NCBI RefSeq assembly: GCF_018304825.1
Contig: NZ_CP072649.1
Coordinates: 62,001 to 126,000, forward strand
Direction of reading: 5' to 3'
Source of the DNA: Chloracidobacterium validum
GTDB lineage: Bacteria > Acidobacteriota > Blastocatellia > Chloracidobacteriales > Chloracidobacteriaceae
Length of the DNA: 64,000 nucleotides
The first letter of the stretch is position 1; each line of letters begins with the position of its first letter. Shown here one piece after another: positions 33,415-42,472 of this stretch. Below the pieces are notes generated by a model. It saw only the letters and a list, made by a program, of their open reading frames with translations, did not search any database and was not told the origin of the DNA. The position numbers and the translations under genes are program-made.

Positions 33415-34200
33415 TTGGCACAGGAAGCCGTGGGTACAGTCTCCTTCAAAACCTTCCTCCTCGGTCTCGTGGTTGGCGCAGCGGGTGGTTATGGGGTGGG
33501 GCGGTGGTTGCCGTTGGATAGTGCAATCACCACCTCATCGCCACCGGCCGTCAGTTCGCCAGCAACGCCGCCACCGCTGGCCCCAGACCAACTCGGCGCA
33601 CTACCGGCCAAACATCCACCGTTGGTTCCAGGTGGTGACGCCACCGAGTCGCCGGCCGTTGCGGCCGCCCGCCGGACGGCAGATACCGACATTGGCAACT
33701 ACCTGGCGCAAATGGATGCGGCGGCCGCACTGTACCAAGCCGGACGCTTCGCTGACTCACTGGCCTACGCGCAGCGGGCGCGCAATCTTCGCCCTGACAG
33801 CGTGGATGCCCTGCTGGCCATCGGCGTGTCCCAAGCCGAGCTTGGGCAGTATGACGCCGCCGTGAAAACCCTCGAGCAAGCTGTGGCGCGGCGACCCACC
33901 GACGCCGACACCCAAACCGAACTCGCTTACGTTCATCTTCGCCGGAAAGCTTTTCGAGAAGCATTGGCAACGGCTGAACAGGCAGCCCGGCAAGCTGGCT
34001 ACTCGGAGCGCGCCCTCGAAATCATCGCCCAAGCGGCTCTGGCGCTAGGCGAGCCGGCGCGCGCGCGGGCAGCGGTGGAGCGGCTCGCCGCCGTCAATCC
34101 GGGCAATCCGCGCCTTGCCGAACTGACGCGGTCGCTTGCGCCAGACAAAACGACGCCAGACAAGACGCCAGACAAAACGACGAAAGGAAAACCATCATGA
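33415..34200 (+). CDS. membrane-anchored TPR protein
   Basis: 261 aa. One membrane helix at residues 10-30 (FKTFLLGLVVGAAGGYGVGR), a Pro-rich spacer, then about three TPRs (AALYQAGRFADSLAYAQRAR, GVSQAELGQYDAAVKTLEQA, VHLRRKAFREALATAEQAAR) and a Lys/Thr/Pro tail made of TPDKT repeats. The start is unclear: TTG at 33415, or GTG at 33430 after AGGAAG; no ATG is available before the helix. Stop and next start overlap (ATGA). TPR proteins like this assemble or mature respiratory complexes; here near cytochromes. Confidence 0.68.
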   Translation: MAQEAVGTVSFKTFLLGLVVGAAGGYGVGRWLPLDSAITTSSPPAVSSPATPPPLAPDQLGALPAKHPPLVPGGDATESPAVAAARRTADTDIGNYLAQMDAAAALYQAGRFADSLAYAQRARNLRPDSVDALLAIGVSQAELGQYDAAVKTLEQAVARRPTDADTQTELAYVHLRRKAFREALATAEQAARQAGYSERALEIIAQAALALGEPARARAAVERLAAVNPGNPRLAELTRSLAPDKTTPDKTPDKTTKGKPS

Positions 34201-34781
34201 CCGACCACGCCGAGATCAATGCTGTAGTGCGTGCTCTGGCCAGGTCGCGGCGCGCGGTGCTCCGCCTGGGACTGACCGCCGGGGTCGGAAGTTGCCTGAG
34301 CAGTCTGGCTGCCGCCGGACAGCGCAGCCCACGTAACACCGATGCTGCCCTGCTCAACGCCGCCCTCGCGCTCGAACACGAGGCGATTGCGGCCTATGAC
34401 GCCGGCGCGGGAACCGGGTTACTCAAAGGCGATATGCTCGACCTGGCCGCGCATTTTCAGAGCCAGCACCGCGCGCACCGCGACCTCCTCGTTGAAGAAG
34501 TCCGTAAACTCGGTGGTACACCGGCCGTCGCGCTGGCGAGCTACAGCTTCAAAGGCAAGGACGGCGCCCCGGTCGAACTCAAAACGGCCGAAGCCATTCT
34601 GGTGTTTGCCCTAGGCCTGGAAGCCGGCGCGGCGAGTGCCTACCTCAAGCTCCTCCCACAGTTGACCTCCAAACCCATGCTGCCCATCATCGCCGGTATT
34701 GCCTGCGACGAAGCCCAGCATGCAGCCGCCATTCGCCTCTTGCTGCGTCAGCAGCCGGCCCCGGATGCGGTGGTCAAATAG
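34197..34781 (+). CDS. exported ferritin-like protein
   Basis: 194 aa with a Tat-like N-terminus (ARSRRAVLRLGLTAGVGSCL), then a four-helix ferritin-like domain with metal-ligand-like residues: ALEHEAIAAYDAG, HFQSQHRAHRDLL, LEAGAASAYLKLL and ACDEAQHAAAI. This resembles the DUF4439/ferritin-like family. Possible role: iron handling or a di-iron enzyme in the periplasm, in keeping with the cytochromes upstream. Overlaps the TPR gene by four bases. Confidence 0.75.
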   Translation: MTDHAEINAVVRALARSRRAVLRLGLTAGVGSCLSSLAAAGQRSPRNTDAALLNAALALEHEAIAAYDAGAGTGLLKGDMLDLAAHFQSQHRAHRDLLVEEVRKLGGTPAVALASYSFKGKDGAPVELKTAEAILVFALGLEAGAASAYLKLLPQLTSKPMLPIIAGIACDEAQHAAAIRLLLRQQPAPDAVVK

Positions 34782-34822
34782 CCCTACGTTCCTTGAGCTA
34801 ACTTGCGATTGAGCTGCCTTGT

Positions 34823-36745
34823 ATGTCTGCCAAAGTCCTCATTGCCGAAGACGACCCCGCCTCGCGTACGCTTTTGCAAATTTGGCTGCGCCGGGATGGT
34901 TACGAGATCACCAGCGTCGATAATGGAAAAGCCGCGCTGGAAGCCGCTCGCCAGATACTGCCCGACCTCGTTCTATCGGACGTGATGATGCCGGAAATGG
35001 ACGGCTTCGAGCTGTGTCGTCAGTTGCGCGCCGACCCACAGCTCGGCGAAGTGCCGATCGTACTCGTCACGACGTTGGCCGACAAAGCGTCACGCCTGCA
35101 GGGCATCGAGGCCGGCGCAGACGACTTTCTCAGCAAGCCGTACGACAACGCCGAGTTGCGTGCGCGCGTCCGCACGATTGCGCGGCTCAATCGCTACCGC
35201 TTACTGCTCCAGGAGCGCGAACAGCGCGCCGCCGAACGGGCGCAAGCTCAGTCCCGGCTCAAGGAACTGGCCGATTTGCTTGACCAGACGCATGATGCCA
35301 TCGTGCAGATTGACGACCAGGGCAACATCGCCTTCTGGAGTGCCGGCGCGGCGCGGTTGTTTGGCTGGTCGCCCGATGAAATCCACGGACGCAATGCGGC
35401 CAAACTGCTCTTTCCCAAGGGTGACGGCCTGCCGCGGGATGCCTTGGCAGCAGTTGTCAGCCAGGGTGAGTGGACGAGCGAATACACGACCTACCGCCGC
35501 GATGGGCAGGAAATCACCTTGATGACGCGCTGGTCACTGGTGGCGCGCGCCGAAGACGGCGCGCGGTCGACACTGTTCATTGCCACCGACGTGACCGAGC
35601 AACGGCGCATCGAGCGCCAGTACTTGCGCGCGCAACGCATGGAAACCATCGGCATGCTGGCAAGCGGTATTGCCCACGACTTGAACAACATGCTGACGCC
35701 CATCGGCATTGGCATCGATCTGCTCCGGCAGCAGGGACTGGGCACTTCCATAGAGGATTTGCTGGACATGATGAACAACAGCGTCGAGCGCGGCGCGGCA
35801 CTCATCAAGCAGGTGCTGTCCCTCGCGCGCGACGGCGGTGGTTCAGCAACGCTTGTGCAACCCAAACACATCCTGCGCGAAGTGGCGACTCTGGTCCGTG
35901 AAACCTTTCCCAAAACCATCACCATCCGGACGGACTTCGACGCTGACCTACGCCCCATCGAGAGCGATCCAACCGAACTGACCCAAGTGCTGCTCAACCT
36001 CTGTGTGAACGCCCGCGACGCGATGCCCGACGGCGGGGTTCTCACCATTCACCTGTACAACTTCGCCCCGGACGACGCCTGGCGCGCCGCTCAGCCAAGC
36101 GCGGTGTTTGACCAGTATGTCGTCATCGAGGTGGCAGACACTGGGATCGGCATTCCCTCGGAAATCCAACCGCGTATCTTTGAACCGTTGTTCACAACCA
36201 AGTCGCCGGATAAAGGCACCGGCCTAGGGTTGGCAACGGTTGCGTCAATTGTCGAGAAACGTCAGGGGGTCATCTCACTGGAAAGCGAGGTCGGCAGGGG
36301 AACGACCTTTCGCCTGTACTTTCCAGCCGCAGAAGTGTCTGAAACCAGTGCCAGTCCCACGCAAACCATTCCAACCGGCCGGGGTGAACTCATCCTGATT
36401 GCCGACACGGAAGCCTCGACGCTCGACCTGCTGCGCAACGTTCTCGAAACCAACGGCTACCGGGCCATAACCGCCCGGGATGACACCGAGCTGCTGACCG
36501 GTTTGCGCCAAAAACCGGCGGCGGCCATCATAGACGCCGATTTGCCCACGACCGGACCGGTCACCCTGGCGGATACGCTAGCGCACTACCCTGAGATTCC
36601 GATCATCGGGGTTTGCCCTGACACCACCGAAGCCTGCCGACACCGCCCCCAGGCGCTCACGGCCCAGAGTTGGCTGGGCAAGCCTTTCACGGCATTGCAG
36701 GTCTTGCGCGCCTTGCGGGATGTCCTGACCGGGCCGGCGGCGTGA
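34823..36745 (+). CDS. hybrid sensor histidine kinase (REC-PAS-HisKA-HATPase-REC)
   Basis: 640 aa, cytoplasmic. Residues 1-125: receiver domain with AEDDPASR, the phospho-acceptor Asp in [14 protein letters not shown] and the Lys in FLSKPYDN. About 145-265: PAS domain. About 275-340: HisKA with the phospho-His in [17 protein letters not shown]. About 380-500: ATP-binding domain ([33 protein letters not shown]). The last about 115 residues are a divergent receiver ([10 protein letters not shown]). A phosphorelay sensor without membrane part; the input at the front receiver suggests it is controlled by another kinase. Confidence 0.93.
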   Translation: MSAKVLIAEDDPASRTLLQIWLRRDGYEITSVDNGKAALEAARQILPDLVLSDVMMPEMDGFELCRQLRADPQLGEVPIVLVTTLADKASRLQGIEAGADDFLSKPYDNAELRARVRTIARLNRYRLLLQEREQRAAERAQAQSRLKELADLLDQTHDAIVQIDDQGNIAFWSAGAARLFGWSPDEIHGRNAAKLLFPKGDGLPRDALAAVVSQGEWTSEYTTYRRDGQEITLMTRWSLVARAEDGARSTLFIATDVTEQRRIERQYLRAQRMETIGMLASGIAHDLNNMLTPIGIGIDLLRQQGLGTSIEDLLDMMNNSVERGAALIKQVLSLARDGGGSATLVQPKHILREVATLVRETFPKTITIRTDFDADLRPIESDPTELTQVLLNLCVNARDAMPDGGVLTIHLYNFAPDDAWRAAQPSAVFDQYVVIEVADTGIGIPSEIQPRIFEPLFTTKSPDKGTGLGLATVASIVEKRQGVISLESEVGRGTTFRLYFPAAEVSETSASPTQTIPTGRGELILIADTEASTLDLLRNVLETNGYRAITARDDTELLTGLRQKPAAAIIDADLPTTGPVTLADTLAHYPEIPIIGVCPDTTEACRHRPQALTAQSWLGKPFTALQVLRALRDVLTGPAA

Positions 36746-36841
36746 CGGTCCTGGCGGGGCTGGAAACAGGCCGCTCGTGGACGGCAGTGGCTCGTTGCCG
36801 GCGGCGAGTCGGGTTTCCCACGCGCAGCGGCAAACCGCAAA

Positions 36842-38503
36842 CTAATCGGCCGGCTTGGTGCCAATGATGTCCTCTGGCTTGACGCCGCGCGCGATGCACC
36901 AGTCGGCGAACGGCTCGACGGCCGCTTCCGCCAGCTTGCGCCCAACCAGCCGCCGGAGGTGTTCGTCCAGCATGTCTGGCTCCCATCGCGCGTACACTTT
37001 CCGCCGATCGGAAGCCAGCAACGCTTCACGCTCTTTGGCGACCAGTTCTTTGAGTTCCGTTTTCTTGAGTTGCGCCAGCAACGCTTCGCCGGTCCGTTCG
37101 AGATGATCGAGATACCCCAGCTCGAGGTCCTGGACGCGCTCCTGAGAAGGCGAAGGAAAGAGCGGGCCGGCCTCACCCGCACCAACTCCCACTTCAGGGG
37201 CTTCCGACGCCTCAGCGGGCTTCTCAGCGCGAACGGAGGGCATCTTACCCGCCGGTCGGCGACGCTTCGGAGGTAGCTTCGGCAGGGCGTCCTGCCCGTT
37301 GACGATGAGCGTGTAAAGCAACCCGCCCGGATTGGCGAGGTCGCGCTGGCGGTATTGCCGGTCAAAGGTGGTGATGGCCTGCTCAATGGTTTCCAGCTTG
37401 CCCTGTAGCTCGAAGCTCTCCACCAACTTCTTGGCCACCGACCCAATCATGCCGCGCGCCATGAGCTGGCCCTCCAGGTGGAGCGCGACATCACGCACCG
37501 CGCGTTCTTCAGGCGAGAGGTCATCGTCGCACATGGCATCCATCACGTCGTAAATGGGCAGGGCCATTTGCTGGATGCGCGCCCCGAAGTCGAGGTTCTT
37601 GCGGAAGTGAATGGTTTCTTCCGCCAGCGTCCACTCGATCAAGAACTGTTTGGCCACCAACTCGTTCAGGGCCGGTTCGAGGCGCTGCATGATTTGCGAG
37701 ACGTAGAGCAACTCGCGTGACATGCCGACGTGCTCAAATGCCAGCTTGCGCACATTGATGACGAAGTAATCGCCGCTGCCAAATTTCTTGTCGAGGTAGC
37801 GAAACAGACGCTTGGCAATCGGCGAGGTCAGGTTGAAGTAAAAATCCGCGTCGAGCTTTTTGAACAGCTTCTCACTCAGGCTCTGGGCAACCCGGTCGCT
37901 CCACATGACATAGCTTTTGGCTCCGGTGCGCTTGCCGGCGCCCTCGTCAAAAATTTTGAACTCCTGGATGATGCTCATCCCCACATCCACCAACCGGCCG
38001 CTGTGGCGGTCCACGTAGGCGTTTTTGGCTTCGATTCGGACGGCAGCCAGCTTGCGGAGCGAGCTTTCGAGTCGCTCATAGTGTTTGGCGTTCATGGGCC
38101 AGCCCAGCCGCCGGATGAGGTCATACCGGCTGAAGTACACCTTCTTTTGAGCGCCCTGTTCGTAAGAAAGCTCCATCAACGCCACATACACGTCTTCATC
38201 GGTGGTGCTGGGCAAGCCTTCAATGGGGTGCGGCATGACCGTCCACACCCGCTGGATTTCACGCCCATTCGACGTGATGTGCTCGGTGAAGGTCAGGTAG
38301 TTCTTGCTTTTCTGGGCGCGCTTGTCGAGCACGGCAATGGGGAACACAGCCAAGTTGAACTCATCCTGGGCAATGCGGATGACCTCTGGCTTTTCCCCAT
38401 CCTCGCCGTCGCCGTGGGCTGTGGACGTGGCGAGTTCGGTTACAGGCAAACCTTCCGTCGCGCTTGGCTCACGTTTCTTTCGACGGCTTTGTTTTTCTGC
38501 CAT
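36842..38503 (-). CDS. RepA-like replication initiator protein
   Basis: 553 aa. The middle of the protein has the pattern of plasmid/chromid replication initiators (RPA/TrfA-like): NYLTFTEHITSNGREIQRVW, GLPSTTDEDVYVALMELSYE, FSRYDLIRRLGWPMNAKHYE, and LTSPIAKRLFRYLDKKFGSG, corresponding to tandem winged-helix DNA-binding domains. A basic, Lys/Arg-rich N-terminus and a long helical C-terminal extension (EALLASDRRKVYARWEPDML) are added. The gene points away from the iteron array at 38705-39245, the classical layout of an iteron origin, where the protein binds the repeats, starts replication and represses its own promoter. No parA/parB gene is in the window. Confidence 0.88.
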   Translation of the reverse strand: MAEKQSRRKKREPSATEGLPVTELATSTAHGDGEDGEKPEVIRIAQDEFNLAVFPIAVLDKRAQKSKNYLTFTEHITSNGREIQRVWTVMPHPIEGLPSTTDEDVYVALMELSYEQGAQKKVYFSRYDLIRRLGWPMNAKHYERLESSLRKLAAVRIEAKNAYVDRHSGRLVDVGMSIIQEFKIFDEGAGKRTGAKSYVMWSDRVAQSLSEKLFKKLDADFYFNLTSPIAKRLFRYLDKKFGSGDYFVINVRKLAFEHVGMSRELLYVSQIMQRLEPALNELVAKQFLIEWTLAEETIHFRKNLDFGARIQQMALPIYDVMDAMCDDDLSPEERAVRDVALHLEGQLMARGMIGSVAKKLVESFELQGKLETIEQAITTFDRQYRQRDLANPGGLLYTLIVNGQDALPKLPPKRRRPAGKMPSVRAEKPAEASEAPEVGVGAGEAGPLFPSPSQERVQDLELGYLDHLERTGEALLAQLKKTELKELVAKEREALLASDRRKVYARWEPDMLDEHLRRLVGRKLAEAAVEPFADWCIARGVKPEDIIGTKPAD

Positions 38504-38610
38504 GGCGGACAGTCCCGGTGATTGTCGTTCAGATGGCTGCTGCGACCAAGTTGGCGGTGGCCGCCGGGGCTTGCCACCGGTGCCCGAACAAGACCGAGCG
38601 CAGGGCTGTT

Positions 38611-38692
38611 TTTGCTTTAATTATCATCATTATCATTAATTATCATTAATTAGTTAATGGCAGCCAAAAGTTCTTTATTTTCAATAGTTTAC
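38611..38692. other. AT-rich putative unwinding region and rep promoter
   Basis: Sharp local drop in GC in a GC-rich genome, with a tandem 10-mer TATCATTAAT (38631-38640, 38641-38650) and a related TTATCATCAT before it. Likely the DNA unwinding element. On the minus strand GATAAT-type boxes could serve the rep promoter. Confidence 0.6.
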
Positions 38693-38704
38693 AGGCGAAT
38701 TTTT

Positions 38705-38745
38705 ATGTCAAAGGTCAATAGTCCCCATGCCTTGACCTTTGACAT
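38705..38745. promoter_or_regulatory. inverted iteron pair, putative rep operator
   Basis: A forward iteron ATGTCAAAGGTCAATAG (38705-38721) faces an inverted copy (38730-38745, CCTTGACCTTTGACAT) with an 8-nt gap, nearest to the rep gene. In iteron plasmids such palindromes bind Rep dimers and repress rep; here that is inference. Confidence 0.65.
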
Positions 38746-38769
38746 AAGCGCCAAAAAGACCGGTTTTTT

Positions 38770-38872
38770 ATGTCAAGGGTCAATAGTTTTATGTCAAAGG
38801 TCAATAGCGTTTATGTCAAAGGTCAATAGTTTTATGTCAAAGGTCAATAGCGTTTATGTCAAAGGTCAATAG
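38770..38872 (+). repeat. iteron cluster 1, five direct copies
   Basis: Core ATGTCAAAGGTCAATAG at 38770 (with AAGGG), 38791, 38813, 38834 and 38856, spaced 21, 22, 21 and 22 bp, that is two DNA turns, so all face the same side of the helix. Preceded by TTTT or CGTTT spacers. Confidence 0.95.
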
Positions 38873-38983
38873 TTCTTCATCCAGCTCACGTAACGTCGGC
38901 ACAAAAACCCCAGAAATTGCACAAGACACAAGATGTTGTGGTACTTGGTGCTATATCTAGTGGTTTAGCCCAGGGGAATTTTT

Positions 38984-39107
38984 ACGTCAAAGGTCAATAG
39001 TTTTATGTCAAAGGTCAATAGTTTTATGTCAAGGGTCAATAGTTTTATGTCAAAGGTCAATAGTTTTTATGTCAAAGGTCAATAGTCTTTACGTCAAAGG
39101 TCAATAG
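38984..39107 (+). repeat. iteron cluster 2, six direct copies
   Basis: Cores at 38984 (ACGTC), 39005, 39026 (AAGGG), 39047, 39069 and 39091 (ACGTC), spaced 21-22 bp. Separated from cluster 1 by about 110 bp of non-repeat DNA. Confidence 0.95.
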
Positions 39108-39228
39108 CACAAGATATGGGTTTGACAGACGCGATGCAGGGTGCAAAATAGCCCAACGCTTTGTTTTACTCAGTCGGCCTTCAAGTGGCGGTTTGAGATG
39201 ACCGGCGACCATCACCGGCAAGCGTTTT

Positions 39229-39245
39229 ATGCCAAAGGTCAATAA
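39229..39245 (+). repeat. outlying iteron
   Basis: ATGCCAAAGGTCAATAA, two changes from the core, about 120 bp beyond cluster 2. May mark the far edge of the origin. Confidence 0.7.
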
Positions 39246-39411
39246 GCATTCTGACCTAGTGAAGCTTGCTTGGCGCGTGTCGCCGGCCGGGTTGGCGTCT
39301 CAAGTCAGCGTCGGGGCGAACGGCGACCGGACGCGATGTGACTGGAGACTCACTGTGGTGACGCGGCGAGCCGGGCAACTTGACTAGGTTCGTCTTGAGG
39401 AGGTGGCGGCT

Positions 39412-40173
39412 ATGCGGGTGCGGGTATTGCCGAGTTTGGCTGATCCACGAAGTCAGTTGTTGATTACCTTCGTGGTCAATGACTGCCTGGCAATTGACGC
39501 CGGGGCGCTGGCGTTCCATTTGACCGGCGATGCGCTGTTGGCGGTTGAAGACATTGTGCTGACGCATGTGCACCTGGATCACATTGCCTCACTGCCCTTT
39601 ATTTTTTCGGAGATGTTTGCTGACATCCGAACGCCGGTGCGCATCCATGCGACGGCGTCTGACATCGAGCGATTGCGGCGACACATCTTCAACAACGTGA
39701 TTTGGCCCGATTTTACCCAAATCCGCAACGCGCATGGCGAATTGCTGACCTTCGTGCCTTTCGTGTGGCGACAGCCTTTCGAGGTAGCTGGTCTGCGCGT
39801 GACATCCGTTCCGGTCACGCATACCGTAGATACGGCTGGGATTATCATCGAAGACGCGCAGGGCGCGTGTGTGGCTTTTACCTCTGACACGGGGGTGACG
39901 GATGAGTTTTGGGAAGTGCTCAACGGATTGCCCCGGTTGGACGCCGTGTTTGTGGATGTGGCCTTTGACAACGCCAACGAGCCAGTGGCGACGGCTTCGC
40001 GCCATCTGTCGCCGCGGTTACTGGCCGCGGAGTTGGGCAAGTTGCAGTGCCAGCCGCAGGTGCTGGCCGTGAATTTGAAACCCTTTTGTCGCGAGCGCGT
40101 CACACGTGAGGTGATGGCGCTTGACCTGCCCAACGTACGGGTGGCGGCGCTGAACGTGGATTATACTTGGTAG
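39412..40173 (+). CDS. metallo-beta-lactamase-fold, class II cyclic-nucleotide phosphodiesterase-like
   Basis: 253 aa. The metal-binding motif THVHLDHIASLPF near residue 52 matches the class II 3',5'-cyclic-nucleotide phosphodiesterase signature (HxHLDH). Further ligands: His in VPVTHTVDTAG, Asp in FTSDTGVTD and a late His in ASRHLSP. Likely hydrolyses cAMP or cGMP in the cytoplasm. The next gene, 71 bp downstream and same strand, is an adenylate cyclase, which supports this. RBS TGAGGAGG (39396-39403) sets the ATG at 39412. Confidence 0.78.
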   Translation: MRVRVLPSLADPRSQLLITFVVNDCLAIDAGALAFHLTGDALLAVEDIVLTHVHLDHIASLPFIFSEMFADIRTPVRIHATASDIERLRRHIFNNVIWPDFTQIRNAHGELLTFVPFVWRQPFEVAGLRVTSVPVTHTVDTAGIIIEDAQGACVAFTSDTGVTDEFWEVLNGLPRLDAVFVDVAFDNANEPVATASRHLSPRLLAAELGKLQCQPQVLAVNLKPFCRERVTREVMALDLPNVRVAALNVDYTW

Positions 40174-40244
40174 CGTGCCCGGTAGGGCGCGCCAGGGGGG
40201 ACGTTCCGGCGGCAGAGACTGGTGACCTGTGGAGAGGCAAATTT

Positions 40245-42320
40245 ATGGGGTTTCCAAAAATCATTGTGACCGGTCCATCCGTTAGTGGGCGGGTTGATGA
40301 GTGCCGCAGGTTTCCGCTGGTGATTGGCCGCGCGACGAGTAGTGATGTCATCATTTCGGATGAACGGGCTTCGCGCTCGCATGCCAAGATCGAAGCCCTG
40401 CCGGACGGTAGCTATCGGTTGATTGATCTGGAAAGTCGCAACGGGACGATGCTCAACGACAATGTGATCGCAGGGTCGGTCCGCTTGCGAGATGGCGATA
40501 CCATTGTCATCGGCAGCCACCGATTGGTTTTTCAGTTGCCGTCCAAAACGGTAGATGTGCGGTATGATGACAAGCCACTTTCAGGCACGGTTAGGCTTCA
40601 GAATGCGGCTGAGTTATTGGCGCTCGGGCGTTCGGGGGACGTGACCGGCAAGCCATCGAGCAGTTTTCGCGCGGTCGCCGCCCCCAACCCGCAAGACGTT
40701 ACCCTGAGCGCCAAACAGCTCCATCTGCTTGAAAAGCGAAGCCAGATTCTCAGTTTGTTTTATGACTTCAACAAGCGCGTGGCGCGGGAGTTTGACATTG
40801 CCACGATCTATGCGGAGGTGGCGCGTCAGGTGTTTGAAATCTCGAACGCCGGACGGGTTATCATCGGAAAGATTGGCGCCGATAACCTGCCCACCGTCGA
40901 GTGGGGGACGTATCGGGATGATCTCATGCGCGCCACCTACGCCTCGGTTCCGATTAGCCGGACGGTCATTCGCACGGTGATGCAGGAACGGGTTTCCCTT
41001 TTGAGTCGGGACATGAGCAATGTCAAGGGCACCGCGATTCTGGGCGTCCAGTCACTGATGTGCGTTCCGATGTTGGGACAGGAAGACACGCCGCTGGGCG
41101 TGATTTATGCCGACAGCCTGCATTTGGACGGCTTCACGGAAGACGACGTGGATTACCTGACCGGGTTGGCTTCGACGGTGGCGCTCACGCTCGAAAACAT
41201 CATGGCGCACGAGCGGCTCTTGCACGAGGCGGAGGCGCGCACGGCCTATCGTCGGTTTTTGCCGCCACATGTCGTGGACCAGATCATGGAAGACCCGGAC
41301 AGCCTTCAGTTGGGCGGAGTCAACCAAGTCGTGACCACCATGTTTGCCGACATCCGTGGTTTCACGACGCTTTCCGAGCGCAAGTCGCCCCATGAGATTG
41401 TCGCCATCTTGAATAACTACTTCGAGCGGGCAGCCACGGCGATCTTTCGCCATGGCGGATCGCTCGACAAGTTTATTGGCGACGGCATCATGGCGTTGTT
41501 TGGTGCGCCCCAGCCGAGCGACCGTGACCCGGTCAACGCCGTTCAAGCGGCGATAGCGCTCCAGGAAGTCATCGAGCAGGTCAACGCTGACCTTGCCGCG
41601 CAAGGCTCGGATTTGCGCCTGAGTATTGGCATTGGCATCAACACCGGAGAAGTCACGGCCGGCTACATTGGTTCCAAGCTGCGGACGGATTACACCGTCA
41701 TTGGCGATGCCGTGAACTTGGCCGCGCGCTTGGAATCCAACGCCAAGCCAGGACAAATTTTGATGGGTGAGACGACTGCCCAGTGTTTGCGCGCGCTGGC
41801 GCGCCAGAGTATCGAGTTTGCCGAGGGCGAACGCGAGTTCGCCTTTGTCCCACTGGGGGGAATGAAGGTCAAGGGGAAGCTCAACGAAGTCAAGGTCTAT
41901 CGCGTCTTGTGGGGCGAGGAATTGGCTACGCTTGGGGACACTTCAGAAAGCGGAACGCCGCCAGTGCTTTTCCGCAGCGCCACGACGAATCCGGTTTTTC
42001 TGGAGTCCGAGACGATTGCGCGTCCGCAGTTGGACTGGGGTACCATCCGGCGTGATCCACGCCGCCAAGTCTCGATTCCGGTGGTGGTGACGGGCGCGGA
42101 CGCGCATGGAAACACTTTCGAGCAGGCGACCGAAACGATTGATGTCAGTCCGTCCGGTGCCTGTATTCGGCTGGCGCAGCCGCTCACCATTCCTTCGTCG
42201 CTATCGCTTTTGGTGCCGAGCTACGGTTGGCGCGGAGAAGTAATTGTGCGCAAGCTGACCCGTGACCCACAGGGGTATCTCGTGGGCGTCGAGATCGTTG
42301 GTCAGGGACCTCAGTGGTAG
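40245..42320 (+). CDS. class III adenylate cyclase with FHA, GAF and PilZ domains
   Basis: 691 aa. Order: FHA at about 20-95 (FPLVIGRATSSDVIISDERA, ESRNGTMLNDN), GAF at about 170-315, cyclase catalytic domain at about 345-525 and PilZ at about 595-690 (RRDPRRQVSIPVVVTG, IDVSPSGACIRL). The cyclase has metal Asp residues in MFADIRGFTTLSER and KFIGDGIMALFG, whose Lys fits adenine recognition, and DYTVIGDAVNLAARLES. It should make cAMP under control of a phospho-Thr partner, a small molecule and cyclic di-GMP (PilZ, inferred). The RBS GGAGAGG gives the start at 40245. Confidence 0.92.
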   Translation: MGFPKIIVTGPSVSGRVDECRRFPLVIGRATSSDVIISDERASRSHAKIEALPDGSYRLIDLESRNGTMLNDNVIAGSVRLRDGDTIVIGSHRLVFQLPSKTVDVRYDDKPLSGTVRLQNAAELLALGRSGDVTGKPSSSFRAVAAPNPQDVTLSAKQLHLLEKRSQILSLFYDFNKRVAREFDIATIYAEVARQVFEISNAGRVIIGKIGADNLPTVEWGTYRDDLMRATYASVPISRTVIRTVMQERVSLLSRDMSNVKGTAILGVQSLMCVPMLGQEDTPLGVIYADSLHLDGFTEDDVDYLTGLASTVALTLENIMAHERLLHEAEARTAYRRFLPPHVVDQIMEDPDSLQLGGVNQVVTTMFADIRGFTTLSERKSPHEIVAILNNYFERAATAIFRHGGSLDKFIGDGIMALFGAPQPSDRDPVNAVQAAIALQEVIEQVNADLAAQGSDLRLSIGIGINTGEVTAGYIGSKLRTDYTVIGDAVNLAARLESNAKPGQILMGETTAQCLRALARQSIEFAEGEREFAFVPLGGMKVKGKLNEVKVYRVLWGEELATLGDTSESGTPPVLFRSATTNPVFLESETIARPQLDWGTIRRDPRRQVSIPVVVTGADAHGNTFEQATETIDVSPSGACIRLAQPLTIPSSLSLLVPSYGWRGEVIVRKLTRDPQGYLVGVEIVGQGPQW

Positions 42321-42472
42321 CCGCAGTAGAAGACAGAACAATGACGTCAACCGGGCGGCTTTTCTCAAAGCGGAAAAGGCGCAACCTGCCTGTGGGCCAT
42401 CCCAGATGGCGGCGTGAAGTTTCAACCTAGCTGCCTTACGAGCCAAGGCGAACGCGGACCTTGCGGAGGCGT

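Larger units (their letters stand above)
38504..39411. other. iteron-type origin of replication
   Basis: 908 bp without a gene. It holds an AT-rich stretch (38611-38692), 14 copies of a 17-bp iteron in several groups (38705-39245) and no clear perfect DnaA box. The initiator gene starts at 38503 and reads away. Open frames here are products of the repeats. Together this is an origin of plasmid, chromid or second-chromosome type. Confidence 0.85.

Noticed and set aside
38657-38872. 71-aa plus-strand frame in the iterons
   Set aside because: It is a translation of the repeats themselves (MSKVNS units) and has no ribosome site.
38705-39245. CRISPR array
   Set aside because: Repeats are 17 bp with 4-5 bp of T-rich spacer, no unique spacers of 30 bp, no cas genes, and a replication initiator stands beside them.
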